From an uncultured Methanomicrobiales archaeon (GTDB lineage: Archaea; Halobacteriota; Methanomicrobia; Methanomicrobiales; Methanospirillaceae): a stretch of 33,761 bases of DNA. Location: the NCBI GenBank assembly GCA_903926075.1, contig CAIYHQ010000038.1, positions 1 to 33,761 on the forward strand, in the 5' to 3' direction. Position 1 is the stretch's first letter. Each line of letters opens with the position of its first letter. A program made the translations under genes and the position numbers. Positions 9,483 to 17,722 of this stretch are shown in pieces. The notes below the pieces were generated by a model. That model saw only the letters and a list, made by a program, of their open reading frames with translations, did not search any database and was not told where the DNA came from.

Positions 9483-10177
9483 AAAACGTTTGCTTCAGTA
9501 TAGACAAGAATCTGATCTTCCATTATTTCAAAAGGTTTTATCTCCCTTGAGTGGGGAGAGAGCCGCATCTTTACAACTTCAATTGCAAGTTGAGTAGTGG
9601 AAAGTTCAGACGGTCTGACATACCTAAGTAATATCACGGTATCACACAAGTACTCGATAAGATTATACCTGCTCGAGTAAAGAACTTCACTAGAGGTCTC
9701 ACTTGTCATAAGCAGTGTGCAGTCCAGGTCTTTTAAGTTCTCAACAAACCTGAACATCTCTTTTCTTCTGCTTGCCGTGCTGTCAAAAAGGTCCTCAAAA
9801 AGTGAGATTGGATCAATAGCTATTCTTCTGACATTAAGTTTTTTTACAAGTTCCGGAAGTTCGTTCTTGACATTATTTATTGCAAGATTGAAATCGATCG
9901 GATCCATTTTTATTATGTTCAGCGACTTGTTGAGATATGGCGATACATCCCAGCCTTTTTGAGCCATATATTGTAATATCCTGTCTTCCCTCTCTTCGAG
10001 GCTGATAAAAATTACGTTTTCTCCATTTTTGAGACCGGTATAGATATAGTTCAGGATAAATGTTGTCTTTCCGGTCCCATAGGACCCGATAATGCCGTTA
10101 ATAGTACCGGGTATGAAACCCCCACCTAGCATTTCATCAAGCCCGTTGATACCGACCTGAATCCTTTCTGCAGTCAC
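9479..10177 (-). CDS. KaiC/RadA-superfamily ATPase, FlaH-like
   Basis: A single-domain RecA-fold ATPase of 232 residues. It has an intact Walker A GSYGTGKT (31-38), the family opening GINGLDEMLGGG (9-20), a catalytic-type EE pair in SLEERED (59-65) and Walker B RRIAID (117-122). This size and layout match the KaiC-like/GvpD/FlaH group, which includes the archaellum ATP-binding protein FlaH and several signalling ATPases. The start codon overlaps the stop of the neighbouring paralogue by four bases (ATGA), so the two are made together. Their nearness to a FlaI/FlaJ-type pair suggests, but does not prove, a role in that machine. A general signalling ATPase is the main alternative. Confidence 0.85.
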   Translation of the reverse strand: MTAERIQVGINGLDEMLGGGFIPGTINGIIGSYGTGKTTFILNYIYTGLKNGENVIFISLEEREDRILQYMAQKGWDVSPYLNKSLNIIKMDPIDFNLAINNVKNELPELVKKLNVRRIAIDPISLFEDLFDSTASRRKEMFRFVENLKDLDCTLLMTSETSSEVLYSSRYNLIEYLCDTVILLRYVRPSELSTTQLAIEVVKMRLSPHSREIKPFEIMEDQILVYTEANVF

Positions 10178-10998
10178 ACAACCACCCTTATGTTATTGAC
10201 CTCAAATCCACCTTCGCCAGTTATCCTGACCGCAAATTTTACGAGGTCTCTTTCTTCAAGATGGGTCATAACTCCCCTGAACTTATCAAAGTACATTATC
10301 CGCATTCGCCGGGCTGCAGAACTCTCCTCCCATCTGAATGTAATAACAGCATCTGCTGTATCTGCTATCTCAAACTCTTTTTTATCTTCAAGAATCTGCT
10401 TTGTAAGAAGGATATAAATGGAGGAGTTCCACTGTTTTGCAATTCTCTGAAGCCCACGCAGATAACCTACAAGCTCCTGCCATGAACCAGTGTCTGCATA
10501 CTGGCTCGCGACCTCTGTGAGTGAATCAATAACTATTAATGAATTCTTTTTCTGGGCGTTTAATCGTTGAGAAAGGTTAGCAATGGCCCCAATCCTTTCT
10601 TTTCTTTTTGACAGCCTTGTAATTATATCTCCATGGCTGTACCAGTCGACCGGGACAACAGTTGCATCAAAATAATTCTCTGAAAGGTCTTCAAATTTTA
10701 TCGTCCCGACTTGTGCAAGCATATCGGGTTTAAATGAAAGCCCCATCTCCTTCTGGATATCTTCTCTCATTCTTGTAAACGTGACATAGATAATATCTTC
10801 AGGATAGACAATCGAGGGAGGGGCCTCTTTGCGTTTTAATAAGCTTAAAGAAAGAATAGAACTATATACAAATTCCTGGTTCCCGGCTCCAATCTCACCA
10901 AGGAGAATTATCATAGAGCCGGGAGGAATTCCACCATCAATAACCGGATCAAGAGATGAGATACCGGTTGGCATTCTCACTATGATATCGTCCTGCAT
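10174..10998 (-). CDS. KaiC/RadA-superfamily protein with degenerate Walker A
   Basis: Similar in fold to the adjacent KaiC-like ATPase: PTGISSLDPVIDGGIPPGS near the start, then GEIGAGNQ (bases 10876-10899) where GxxGxGKT is expected, so the P-loop lysine and threonine are lost. A Walker B-like NSLIVIDSLTEVA segment remains. The frame is open upstream to 11163. I place the start at ATG 10998, just before the first family-like residues; ATG 11061 is the main alternative, and no ribosome-binding site decides it. It probably binds nucleotide weakly or not at all and may act as a regulatory partner of the downstream paralogue, with which it overlaps by four bases. Confidence 0.8.
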   Translation of the reverse strand: MQDDIIVRMPTGISSLDPVIDGGIPPGSMIILLGEIGAGNQEFVYSSILSLSLLKRKEAPPSIVYPEDIIYVTFTRMREDIQKEMGLSFKPDMLAQVGTIKFEDLSENYFDATVVPVDWYSHGDIITRLSKRKERIGAIANLSQRLNAQKKNSLIVIDSLTEVASQYADTGSWQELVGYLRGLQRIAKQWNSSIYILLTKQILEDKKEFEIADTADAVITFRWEESSAARRMRIMYFDKFRGVMTHLEERDLVKFAVRITGEGGFEVNNIRVVV

Positions 10999-11060
10999 TA
11001 TTTCAGTATGGTATAGTGAAACTCGCTCCCTGATAAGATTTCCTCTGTTAATCTGATTCA

Positions 11061-11079
11061 TCAGATATTTTTTATCTGA
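11061..11079. promoter_or_regulatory. Inverted repeat in the divergent promoter region
   Basis: TCAGATA (11061-11067), five T, then TATCTGA (11073-11079) form a perfect 7-bp inverted repeat. It lies between the divergent KaiC-like pair and the beta-helix surface protein. Its AT-rich core could also serve as a TATA element for either direction. A shared operator is an inference. Confidence 0.35.
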
Positions 11080-11119
11080 AAAAGACAATATGCTCGGTAT
11101 CACCGGTGGATCCTTTTGT

Positions 11120-13477
11120 ATGCTTAAAATTCCGAAGAATTCAACACTTACTAAAGTGATCATCCTTGTCCTTTTCTTTTTACTTGGAATATCGGCAGTT
11201 TACGGCGATGGTAACCTGACGGTAACCCAGGCAGCACCACTACAGGTGACGCGTGATCTGCAGGGAGATACTTCTATGGATACGATATCCCCTGACAGCA
11301 TGGCAAATATTCTTGATTCAGAGCAGGCAACAGTTGTAATCCCATCTCAAATTACCTCATATCCTGTGACTACCGCGTTTCTGGCAACAGATATTACTAC
11401 TATCACTAATTCAGAAACTCCGGTTCAATCAGTTACGCTTACACCAACACCTGAAATAACTGTTTTATTAACATCAGCAGGTTCAGTAAGTCCAACTTCT
11501 TCTTCTACCCAAACATCTGCAACTCCAACACAAACAGAAACAATGACTCCTACTTCCGGGCCAAAGTTGACAGAAACTGCAACGCCACTACCCTCAATAT
11601 CTCCTACAATTTCTGCAAATAATTCAGGTTCATCTGATACTGACTGGAAATCTTCACTTCCGGACCCTCCTTTAAATGGCGGTAACATTCTCGGTACTCC
11701 CGGCGCCCAGTACTGGGAGATCAATGGTACAACCGGCCCGGGAATCTATTTCCTGGAACAAAACCTTGATACTTCATCTCTATTCGGGATCTGGATACAT
11801 GATGTTATTGGTGTCGTTCTTGACGGTATGGGATATACCCTGCATGGTTCTGGAACCGGAGACGGAGTAAAGGTTGAAAAGGTTACAAATGTCGAAATCC
11901 GGAATATCACAATCATAGGCTGGACAAATGGTATTAGTGTTAGTGATGTTACAAATGGCAATATAACGGACGGAACCGTAGCAAAACAAAATAATGTTGG
12001 GATTTTAGCAAAGGACTCAAAAAATATCGATGTAAAAAGCAGCCTGTCTCCTTTTATTCCTTCCCCGTCTCCAGATTATAACAATAAAGCAGTTTATACA
12101 GACTATAACAACAGATCCGGCATTGAATTTTTGAATGTGACTGGTGGTGAAATATCAAGCACCAGTGCAACGAATAATGGCCCTGCCGGGACTTACTATC
12201 GTTATGGAGTAAACCTGACAGATTCAAACGGGATATTCGTTATGTACGTGAATGCAAGTAAAAACGGCGATTCCGGGATAGCAGTAAATTATGGTGGAGG
12301 AAATACTCTCTCAAACAACCGCGCAAACTATAATACTGCTGCGGGGTATTACCTCCAGCATACTGATTTTAATACCGTCACAGGTAATAGCGCGAATAAA
12401 AACGGAAACTATGGCCTTTATATTGCTTTTGTAAATGGAAGCGAATTCTCCGGAAACAGTATCGTTAATCATGGTGCAAACGGAGCACAGTTCATTGTTT
12501 CAAATCAGAACGAAATTAATAACAATGTGATACTTAACAGCAATTTATCAGGCCTTGTCCTTTATGAGTCCAATGGAAATAATGTTGTAGACAACACAAT
12601 CAGTAATAATTTTTTTAATGGAGTTGAAGTTCTCAACGAGAGTAATACACATCTTACAAACAATGATATCAATAATAATTACAATGGCATCTGGCTTGGA
12701 ACTGCTGAATTTACAACAGTTACAGGAAACAAAGTAAGTGGTAACACATATTCAGGACTGATCATTGTTTCATCCGGAAATAATACAATCTATAATAATT
12801 ATTTCAATAATCAAAGGAATGTCCTCCTAATCGGTAATAATCAGGGAAATTCATGGAATACTGTAAAGACTAAGGGGACAAACATAGTCGGAGGTCCTTA
12901 CATCGGAGGAAATTACTGGGGGAGCCCGGATGGGACTGGTTACAGCCAGGTGAGTACCAATACAAATATTGATGGTTTTATTGAAACACCATATAATATA
13001 CCGAGTGGATCATCGATAGACAAGGACCTGTTACCCCTCTCCACCCGTTACTCTACAGCATCTCCTACAGTATCTCCTACTGCCACAAGGTCTCAGGGAA
13101 TAACACGCATAAATGTTACAACAATAGAAACAACTCCTGCAGAAAAGGATTATGACGCTATATTGCAGAAATTAGTGATTCCCCCGATAATGAAGAGAAA
13201 AGGAGGATATATTGGAACAATTAACCTTGAAAACAGCGGTAATGCCGTTTGGACTGAGAATAGTACATCGCTTATGCCCCTCTATAATTCAACACTTGAA
13301 TTTGTCCCTGGCAAAATTCTAATTCCAGTGCCATACGTTGTAAAAGGACAGACCGTAAACTTCAGATTCCGGTTGACTGCACCTGAAAAATCAGGAAGTT
13401 ACATTCTCCGGTTCCAGTTGAGGGGACCACCTGGATTCTTTGGACCGGTTGTTGAGCAATCTGTAAAAGTACAGTAA
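11120..13477 (+). CDS. Secreted parallel beta-helix surface protein
   Basis: A 785-residue exported protein. An ATG at 11120 follows a good ribosome-binding site (GGTGGAT, 11105-11111) and starts a signal peptide: MLKIPKNSTLTK, then a hydrophobic stretch ending near AVYGDG. The in-frame ATG at 11090 would give a poorer signal sequence. Next comes a Thr/Ser/Pro-rich linker (about 60-190). Asn/Gly-rich right-handed beta-helix repeats of the NosD/pectate-lyase-like type follow (about 205-640, with many GN.., NN.I and SGL units). After a second Thr/Pro linker there is a C-terminal beta-sandwich-like domain. No C-terminal membrane anchor is visible. It is likely a cell-surface adhesin or polysaccharide-binding protein; no catalytic site is evident. 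Confidence 0.85.
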   Translation: MLKIPKNSTLTKVIILVLFFLLGISAVYGDGNLTVTQAAPLQVTRDLQGDTSMDTISPDSMANILDSEQATVVIPSQITSYPVTTAFLATDITTITNSETPVQSVTLTPTPEITVLLTSAGSVSPTSSSTQTSATPTQTETMTPTSGPKLTETATPLPSISPTISANNSGSSDTDWKSSLPDPPLNGGNILGTPGAQYWEINGTTGPGIYFLEQNLDTSSLFGIWIHDVIGVVLDGMGYTLHGSGTGDGVKVEKVTNVEIRNITIIGWTNGISVSDVTNGNITDGTVAKQNNVGILAKDSKNIDVKSSLSPFIPSPSPDYNNKAVYTDYNNRSGIEFLNVTGGEISSTSATNNGPAGTYYRYGVNLTDSNGIFVMYVNASKNGDSGIAVNYGGGNTLSNNRANYNTAAGYYLQHTDFNTVTGNSANKNGNYGLYIAFVNGSEFSGNSIVNHGANGAQFIVSNQNEINNNVILNSNLSGLVLYESNGNNVVDNTISNNFFNGVEVLNESNTHLTNNDINNNYNGIWLGTAEFTTVTGNKVSGNTYSGLIIVSSGNNTIYNNYFNNQRNVLLIGNNQGNSWNTVKTKGTNIVGGPYIGGNYWGSPDGTGYSQVSTNTNIDGFIETPYNIPSGSSIDKDLLPLSTRYSTASPTVSPTATRSQGITRINVTTIETTPAEKDYDAILQKLVIPPIMKRKGGYIGTINLENSGNAVWTENSTSLMPLYNSTLEFVPGKILIPVPYVVKGQTVNFRFRLTAPEKSGSYILRFQLRGPPGFFGPVVEQSVKVQ

Positions 13478-13600
13478 TAAAGCATATTTTACTGTCATTT
13501 TGTTAAAATTCAGATATAATAAGCGAGAAAAATCTCAAGTTAACATTACAGTCGATACAACAACATCATAACCATTTATTATCATGCGTTCCACTAATTA

Positions 13601-13608
13601 TTTTATAA
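13601..13608 (+). promoter_or_regulatory. TATA box of the secretion ATPase gene
   Basis: TTTTATAA within ATTATTTTATAATG. Transcription starting about 25 bases downstream would begin near 13630, just before the AGGGGGT ribosome-binding site at 13633-13639. This supports translation beginning near 13648 rather than at the first GTG at 13915. Confidence 0.55.
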
Positions 13609-13647
13609 TGAGAGTGGACTGTAAGTAAGAACAGGGGGTAGGGAAGT

Positions 13648-15576
13648 ATAGCATTCAGTCTTCGTCTTCCGAAATTCGGAGGGGAAAAAAAAGGGAAAGC
13701 CCAATCCAAACCGAAAAAGGATACCGGGCAGATAAAAGGAGAACCAGTTACTGTTAAAGATAAACCGGGAACTCTGGATACTTCTAAATCAAATTCAACT
13801 GATAATATACCAGTTAAAGGGCCGGAACAACCAACACCCGGACCTAAACCAATAACCCCAAAACCCCCCGCATATCAACAGGCTGGTAAGCCGGTTACAA
13901 CAGGACCAAAAAAAGTGACGGCAAAGAAACCAGGTAAAAAACCTCAGCCATCCCAGAAAAAAGGCAAGAAAGCTCCAGTTCCATTGAAAAAGTCAACCGG
14001 TGGTTCGGTGCTCAAAAACATCTTCAGGTGGAAAAAACTTTATCATTTTATCGAATATGACCCTGATAAACATGGATCCCTTGTTGATGTAACAATTCCT
14101 GATGGTTTTAATAAAGTCGACGAATACTGGATAGAAGACGGAAGATCTCTCGTATATATTGTAAATAACCAAAAAGAGAACGTTCTCGAACTTTCATTAT
14201 ACGAACCCGCAATGACCGAGTTTGAATATGAACTGCTTGAGCGGATATTTGCTGATATGCGGGATATTCTTATTCTGTCAGACGATGACCTCCAGAAAGA
14301 CCGGAAACGTCTGCTCTATGAGAAGATGTTCAGCCTTCTCGATGAATATGGAATTATTATCAGTCAAAAAACCCTATTCAAACTTCAGTACTTCCTTATA
14401 AGGAACTTCCTTGGCTGGGGCCGGCTTGATGCATTCATGAAAGACGAGAACCTTGAGGATATCTCGTGCGACGGTCACCTTATCCCCCTCTTTCTTTACC
14501 ACAGGAAATACCGGAATATCAAGACAAATGTGATTTTTGACGAAGAAACACTGAATAAACTTGCAATCACTCTTGCACAGAGGTCAGGAAAACATATTTC
14601 AACCGGGTCGCCCATCATCGATGCCACTCTCCCTGGTGGTTCACGTCTACAACTCACTTTTGGTAGTGAAGTCACGACGCGTGGGAGTAGTTTTACAATA
14701 CGCAAATTTATGTCTGATCCAATGTCGCCTATTGACCTCCTCAATTTTGGCACATTTAGTATCGACGAACTTGTATACTTCTGGATCTCAATTGAGAACA
14801 ACAAAAGTCTTCTCTTTATCGGAGGGACCGCTTCAGGAAAGACCACGTCCCTGAACGCGGTTTCACTCTTCATTCCACCGATGTCAAAAATTGTGAGTAT
14901 TGAAGATACCCGCGAAATAACTCTGTACCATGAAAACTGGATAGCCAGTCTGTCGCGTGAATCGGTGATAGAGACGGGTGTAAAAATAAGCATGTTTGAT
15001 CTCCTGAAAGCTGCAATGCGACAGAGGCCTGAATATATCATTGTTGGTGAAGTTCGTGGAGTTGAGGCGAATACCCTCTTCCAGGCCATGAATACAGGCC
15101 ACACGACCTTCTCGACAATGCATGCAGGGAGTGTGGACGCTGCAATTCACAGACTTGAGAGTGAACCCCTGAATGTCCCAAGAAACATGCTACAGGCCTT
15201 AAACATTATGAGCATCCAGGCACAGGTATTTGAAGGGCACACAAGGATGCGTCGCTCGCTTGAGATAGTCGAGATTGCAGGAATTGACCCAGCCAGAGGT
15301 AATGTTATGGTGAACACGGTCTTTGAATGGGACCCGATCAAGGACTTTTTCACATATACCGGCCGTTCAAAAGTTTATGCCGAGATAATGACCCACAGGG
15401 GCTGGAGCAAAGAGCAGATGGATGCAGAGATAGCAGCACGTAAATCGGTGATTGAGGCCCTTGTAGCCCAGGACGTGCACCATTATATCGAAGTTTCAAG
15501 AATATTTCATTTCTATTATATCGATCCACAAATTGTTCTCTCAAATATCGGTGATCTACGCTCGGTGCTTAAATGA
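13648..15576 (+). CDS. Type II/IV secretion system ATPase (FlaI/TadA/VirB11-like), apparent ATA start
   Basis: A hexameric secretion-motor ATPase for pilus, archaellum-like or secretion machinery. With the start at 13648 it has 642 residues. Residues 1-110 are Lys/Pro-rich and low-complexity. The ATPase core has Walker A GGTASGKT (392-399), the SIEDTREI Asp box, Walker B IIVGE (464-468) and the His-box TGHTTFSTMHA (483-493). The frame is open and coding-like from 13642 but has no ATG, GTG or TTG until GTG 13915, which lacks a ribosome-binding site. ATA 13648 lies eight bases after AGGGGGT and encodes a plausible N-terminus (xAFSLRLPKFGG). If only GTG is used, the protein has 553 residues. It overlaps the platform gene by four bases (ATGA). 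The family call is firm; the start is not. Confidence 0.9.
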   Translation: MAFSLRLPKFGGEKKGKAQSKPKKDTGQIKGEPVTVKDKPGTLDTSKSNSTDNIPVKGPEQPTPGPKPITPKPPAYQQAGKPVTTGPKKVTAKKPGKKPQPSQKKGKKAPVPLKKSTGGSVLKNIFRWKKLYHFIEYDPDKHGSLVDVTIPDGFNKVDEYWIEDGRSLVYIVNNQKENVLELSLYEPAMTEFEYELLERIFADMRDILILSDDDLQKDRKRLLYEKMFSLLDEYGIIISQKTLFKLQYFLIRNFLGWGRLDAFMKDENLEDISCDGHLIPLFLYHRKYRNIKTNVIFDEETLNKLAITLAQRSGKHISTGSPIIDATLPGGSRLQLTFGSEVTTRGSSFTIRKFMSDPMSPIDLLNFGTFSIDELVYFWISIENNKSLLFIGGTASGKTTSLNAVSLFIPPMSKIVSIEDTREITLYHENWIASLSRESVIETGVKISMFDLLKAAMRQRPEYIIVGEVRGVEANTLFQAMNTGHTTFSTMHAGSVDAAIHRLESEPLNVPRNMLQALNIMSIQAQVFEGHTRMRRSLEIVEIAGIDPARGNVMVNTVFEWDPIKDFFTYTGRSKVYAEIMTHRGWSKEQMDAEIAARKSVIEALVAQDVHHYIEVSRIFHFYYIDPQIVLSNIGDLRSVLK

Positions 15577-17495
15577 TATTTTCAGAAGTTGTAAAGCGAA
15601 GAATTGAGAAGGACCCTATCCGTTACCAGAGGCTTCATACTGATATGATAGCCGCGAGGGTTGGGATGACCCTCCCCCGTTATCTTATCACCTGTATCCT
15701 TGTTTCGATTCTATGCGGAGTCCTCTTTGCTTTTCTTGGCTTTTTCAGTTCAGGAATTATATTTATCATGAGTGCAGGGAAAGGAATCTCAAGTCCGATT
15801 GCCTATACTTTTCCTGGAAACATTTTAGGAATTCCTGTCTCTTTTTTTGGGCAGGTCATTGGTGCGGTTGTAGCTTTTATCGTAGGTTTTTATATCGCAT
15901 ACCTTATCATGCTCTACCTGCCTTCATTGCAAAAGACAAATAGAACAACGAGAATCAATCTTTCACTTCATAATGCTGTCGCGTACATGTATGCGATGAG
16001 GAGAGGAGGAGCCCAACTTTTACCAATCTTTCGCTCGCTTGCTGAAAACTCGATAATATATGGTGAAATAGCTCTCGAATTCCGCCAGGTAGTCAGGGAT
16101 GCAGATTTCTTTGGTTATGATGTTATTACTTCCTTGCACAACCTCCTTGACACTACTCCTTCAGACAAACTCAAGGAGTTTATCCAGGATACCCTGTCTG
16201 TGATTGAAAGTGGTGGCGACCTTGCTACTTTCTTCTCTGAAAGGGTCCATCTCTACCAGGAAGAGGCACGTTTTGAACAGAAACAGTTCCTGAACTTTCT
16301 TGGAATGGTCGCAGAGTCATATGTGACTCTCTTTGTAGCAGGACCCCTCTTCCTTATTATTATCATGGTAGTGATGGGAATGATGGGTAGTTCAGCCGTG
16401 ATGCAGTTATCAGCAATTGCATACGCAGTTCTACCAATCGGGTCACTTATATTTATTGTCCTTATATCAATGATATCTATTGATGTTGATAAAATAACCC
16501 AGTATAAACATAAAACTCCACTTCGGGAATTTCCAGATATCAGAATTATAAAAGTAAGAGGAGAAGAGGGTCTCTTCCGACAGTTATGGAATTATGACCG
16601 TGTTCGTAACATCCGCGATTTTTTAAAAGACCCTTTCAAAGGTTTTGTCAAAAATTATTTCCGTACATTTATCTTCACAATCCCTATTGCAATCGTTTAT
16701 TTTCTTGTGATTCTTTATCTGTTTCCTCTTCATGGAGATATGGAGAGCATGATCGATTTTATTGACGACCATATTTTTATCTGTACTTTGATTGTGCTCT
16801 TCCCTTTTGCAATATTTTACCATTTCTGGAGACGTGAGATCCTTGCGATGGAGGAACTTATTCCTGACTTTCTCTCGCGTATGGCAGGTATAAACCAGGT
16901 CGGCCTAACAATCGCACAGGCAATAGGGATAATGGTCCAGACCAAACTTGGTGTCCTCTCTTATGAGGTAAAAAGGATAAAACGGGACATTGAATGGGGT
17001 GGGACAATTCAGGATGCACTCATAAGGTTCGAAGACAGGGTGCAGACTGCACTTATTGCAAGGACTGTCACCCTGATTACAAAAGCAACAGAAATGAGTA
17101 GCTCAATTTCAGAGGTCCTTACAATTGCCGCAAGTGATGCAAAGATGTCTCAGGTCCTAAAGAAGGAGCGCTTTGCAGAGATGTTTGTCTACACAGCAAT
17201 AGTTTACCTCTCCTTTCTTGTCTTCATCTTTGTAGTAGGCGTGATTACGACCCAGTTCCTCCCGGTCCTGTCAAAAGTTGACCCGTCCGGGATTCCAAAG
17301 ACCGGTGCATTTGCAATGCTTGGTAACTTTCCAATTCAGACCTATACACGGCTTATGTACCACACCTGTGTTATACAGGCCATATTTTCAGGAATGATTG
17401 CAGGCCAGATGGGTGAAAATTCACTGGAATCTGGAATAAAACACGCCTGTATCATGCTTGTTATGGCAATGATAGCCTTTAATTTTGTATTTTAA
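15573..17495 (+). CDS. Duplicated type II secretion F-domain membrane platform (FlaJ/TadC-like)
   Basis: A 640-residue polytopic membrane protein that would be the inner-membrane platform for the preceding ATPase. It has two halves. Each contains a cytoplasmic T2SSF-type helical domain: about 127-235 (NLSLHNAVAYMYAMRRGGAQ...) and about 425-550 (ELIPDFLSRMAGINQVGLTI...). These are flanked by membrane segments near 20-45, 75-115, 245-310, 360-420 and 540-640. The double-domain form is found in archaeal FlaJ-like and Tad-like platforms. The ATG overlaps the ATPase stop, so both are co-translated. No prepilin gene with a recognisable class III signal is seen directly next to it. Confidence 0.9.
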   Translation: MIFSEVVKRRIEKDPIRYQRLHTDMIAARVGMTLPRYLITCILVSILCGVLFAFLGFFSSGIIFIMSAGKGISSPIAYTFPGNILGIPVSFFGQVIGAVVAFIVGFYIAYLIMLYLPSLQKTNRTTRINLSLHNAVAYMYAMRRGGAQLLPIFRSLAENSIIYGEIALEFRQVVRDADFFGYDVITSLHNLLDTTPSDKLKEFIQDTLSVIESGGDLATFFSERVHLYQEEARFEQKQFLNFLGMVAESYVTLFVAGPLFLIIIMVVMGMMGSSAVMQLSAIAYAVLPIGSLIFIVLISMISIDVDKITQYKHKTPLREFPDIRIIKVRGEEGLFRQLWNYDRVRNIRDFLKDPFKGFVKNYFRTFIFTIPIAIVYFLVILYLFPLHGDMESMIDFIDDHIFICTLIVLFPFAIFYHFWRREILAMEELIPDFLSRMAGINQVGLTIAQAIGIMVQTKLGVLSYEVKRIKRDIEWGGTIQDALIRFEDRVQTALIARTVTLITKATEMSSSISEVLTIAASDAKMSQVLKKERFAEMFVYTAIVYLSFLVFIFVVGVITTQFLPVLSKVDPSGIPKTGAFAMLGNFPIQTYTRLMYHTCVIQAIFSGMIAGQMGENSLESGIKHACIMLVMAMIAFNFVF

Positions 17496-17533
17496 ATATT
17501 TTTCACATTACGAGGAAAAAACATTCAAAACCC

Positions 17534-17541
17534 TTTTATAG
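17534..17541 (+). promoter_or_regulatory. TATA box of the zinc-ribbon gene
   Basis: TTTTATAG lies about 30 bases upstream of ATG 17570. This predicts a leader of only a few bases containing GTGAGGG. The position fits an archaeal promoter well. Confidence 0.55.
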
Positions 17542-17569
17542 AAGCCGGGTCACCTGTATGTGAGGGCAT

Positions 17570-17722
17570 ATGTGTAGTGTTGGCGGTCCGATGGACGTCG
17601 AATTAAATGAGCGGGTCAAGGGAAAAGAGTACCGTTGCAAAGACTGCGGTGAAAAGTTTAAAGGAGTAGGGAAGCATCCTGTCTGCCCAAGCTGTCAGTC
17701 AGACGAAGTTTCGGAAGTTTAA
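17570..17722 (+). CDS. Small zinc-ribbon protein
   Basis: A 50-residue protein with two CxxC pairs, CKDC (23-26) and CPSC (39-42), forming a rubredoxin-like zinc ribbon with a C-terminal QSDEVSEV tail. The ATG at 17570 is preceded by GAGG (17563-17566) and a TATA box. An alternative start is the Met at 17591. The reading frame ends with GTT TAA G. Directly after it, in the +1 frame, a further long coding-like segment continues to 18194, so this may be only the first half of a longer product. Function is unknown; such ribbons bind nucleic acid or protein partners. Confidence 0.75.
   Translation: MCSVGGPMDVELNERVKGKEYRCKDCGEKFKGVGKHPVCPSCQSDEVSEV

Noticed and set aside
11090-11092. ATG 11090 as the start of the beta-helix protein
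   Set aside because: ATG 11120 has a good GGTGGAT site eight bases upstream and begins a cleaner signal peptide.
13915-13917. GTG as the start of the secretion ATPase
   Set aside because: No ribosome-binding site precedes it, and coding-like sequence continues for about 89 codons upstream. It is kept only as an alternative.
14496-15104. 202-codon minus-strand open frame
   Set aside because: Antisense to the ATPase core of the secretion motor gene, whose Walker motifs are intact.
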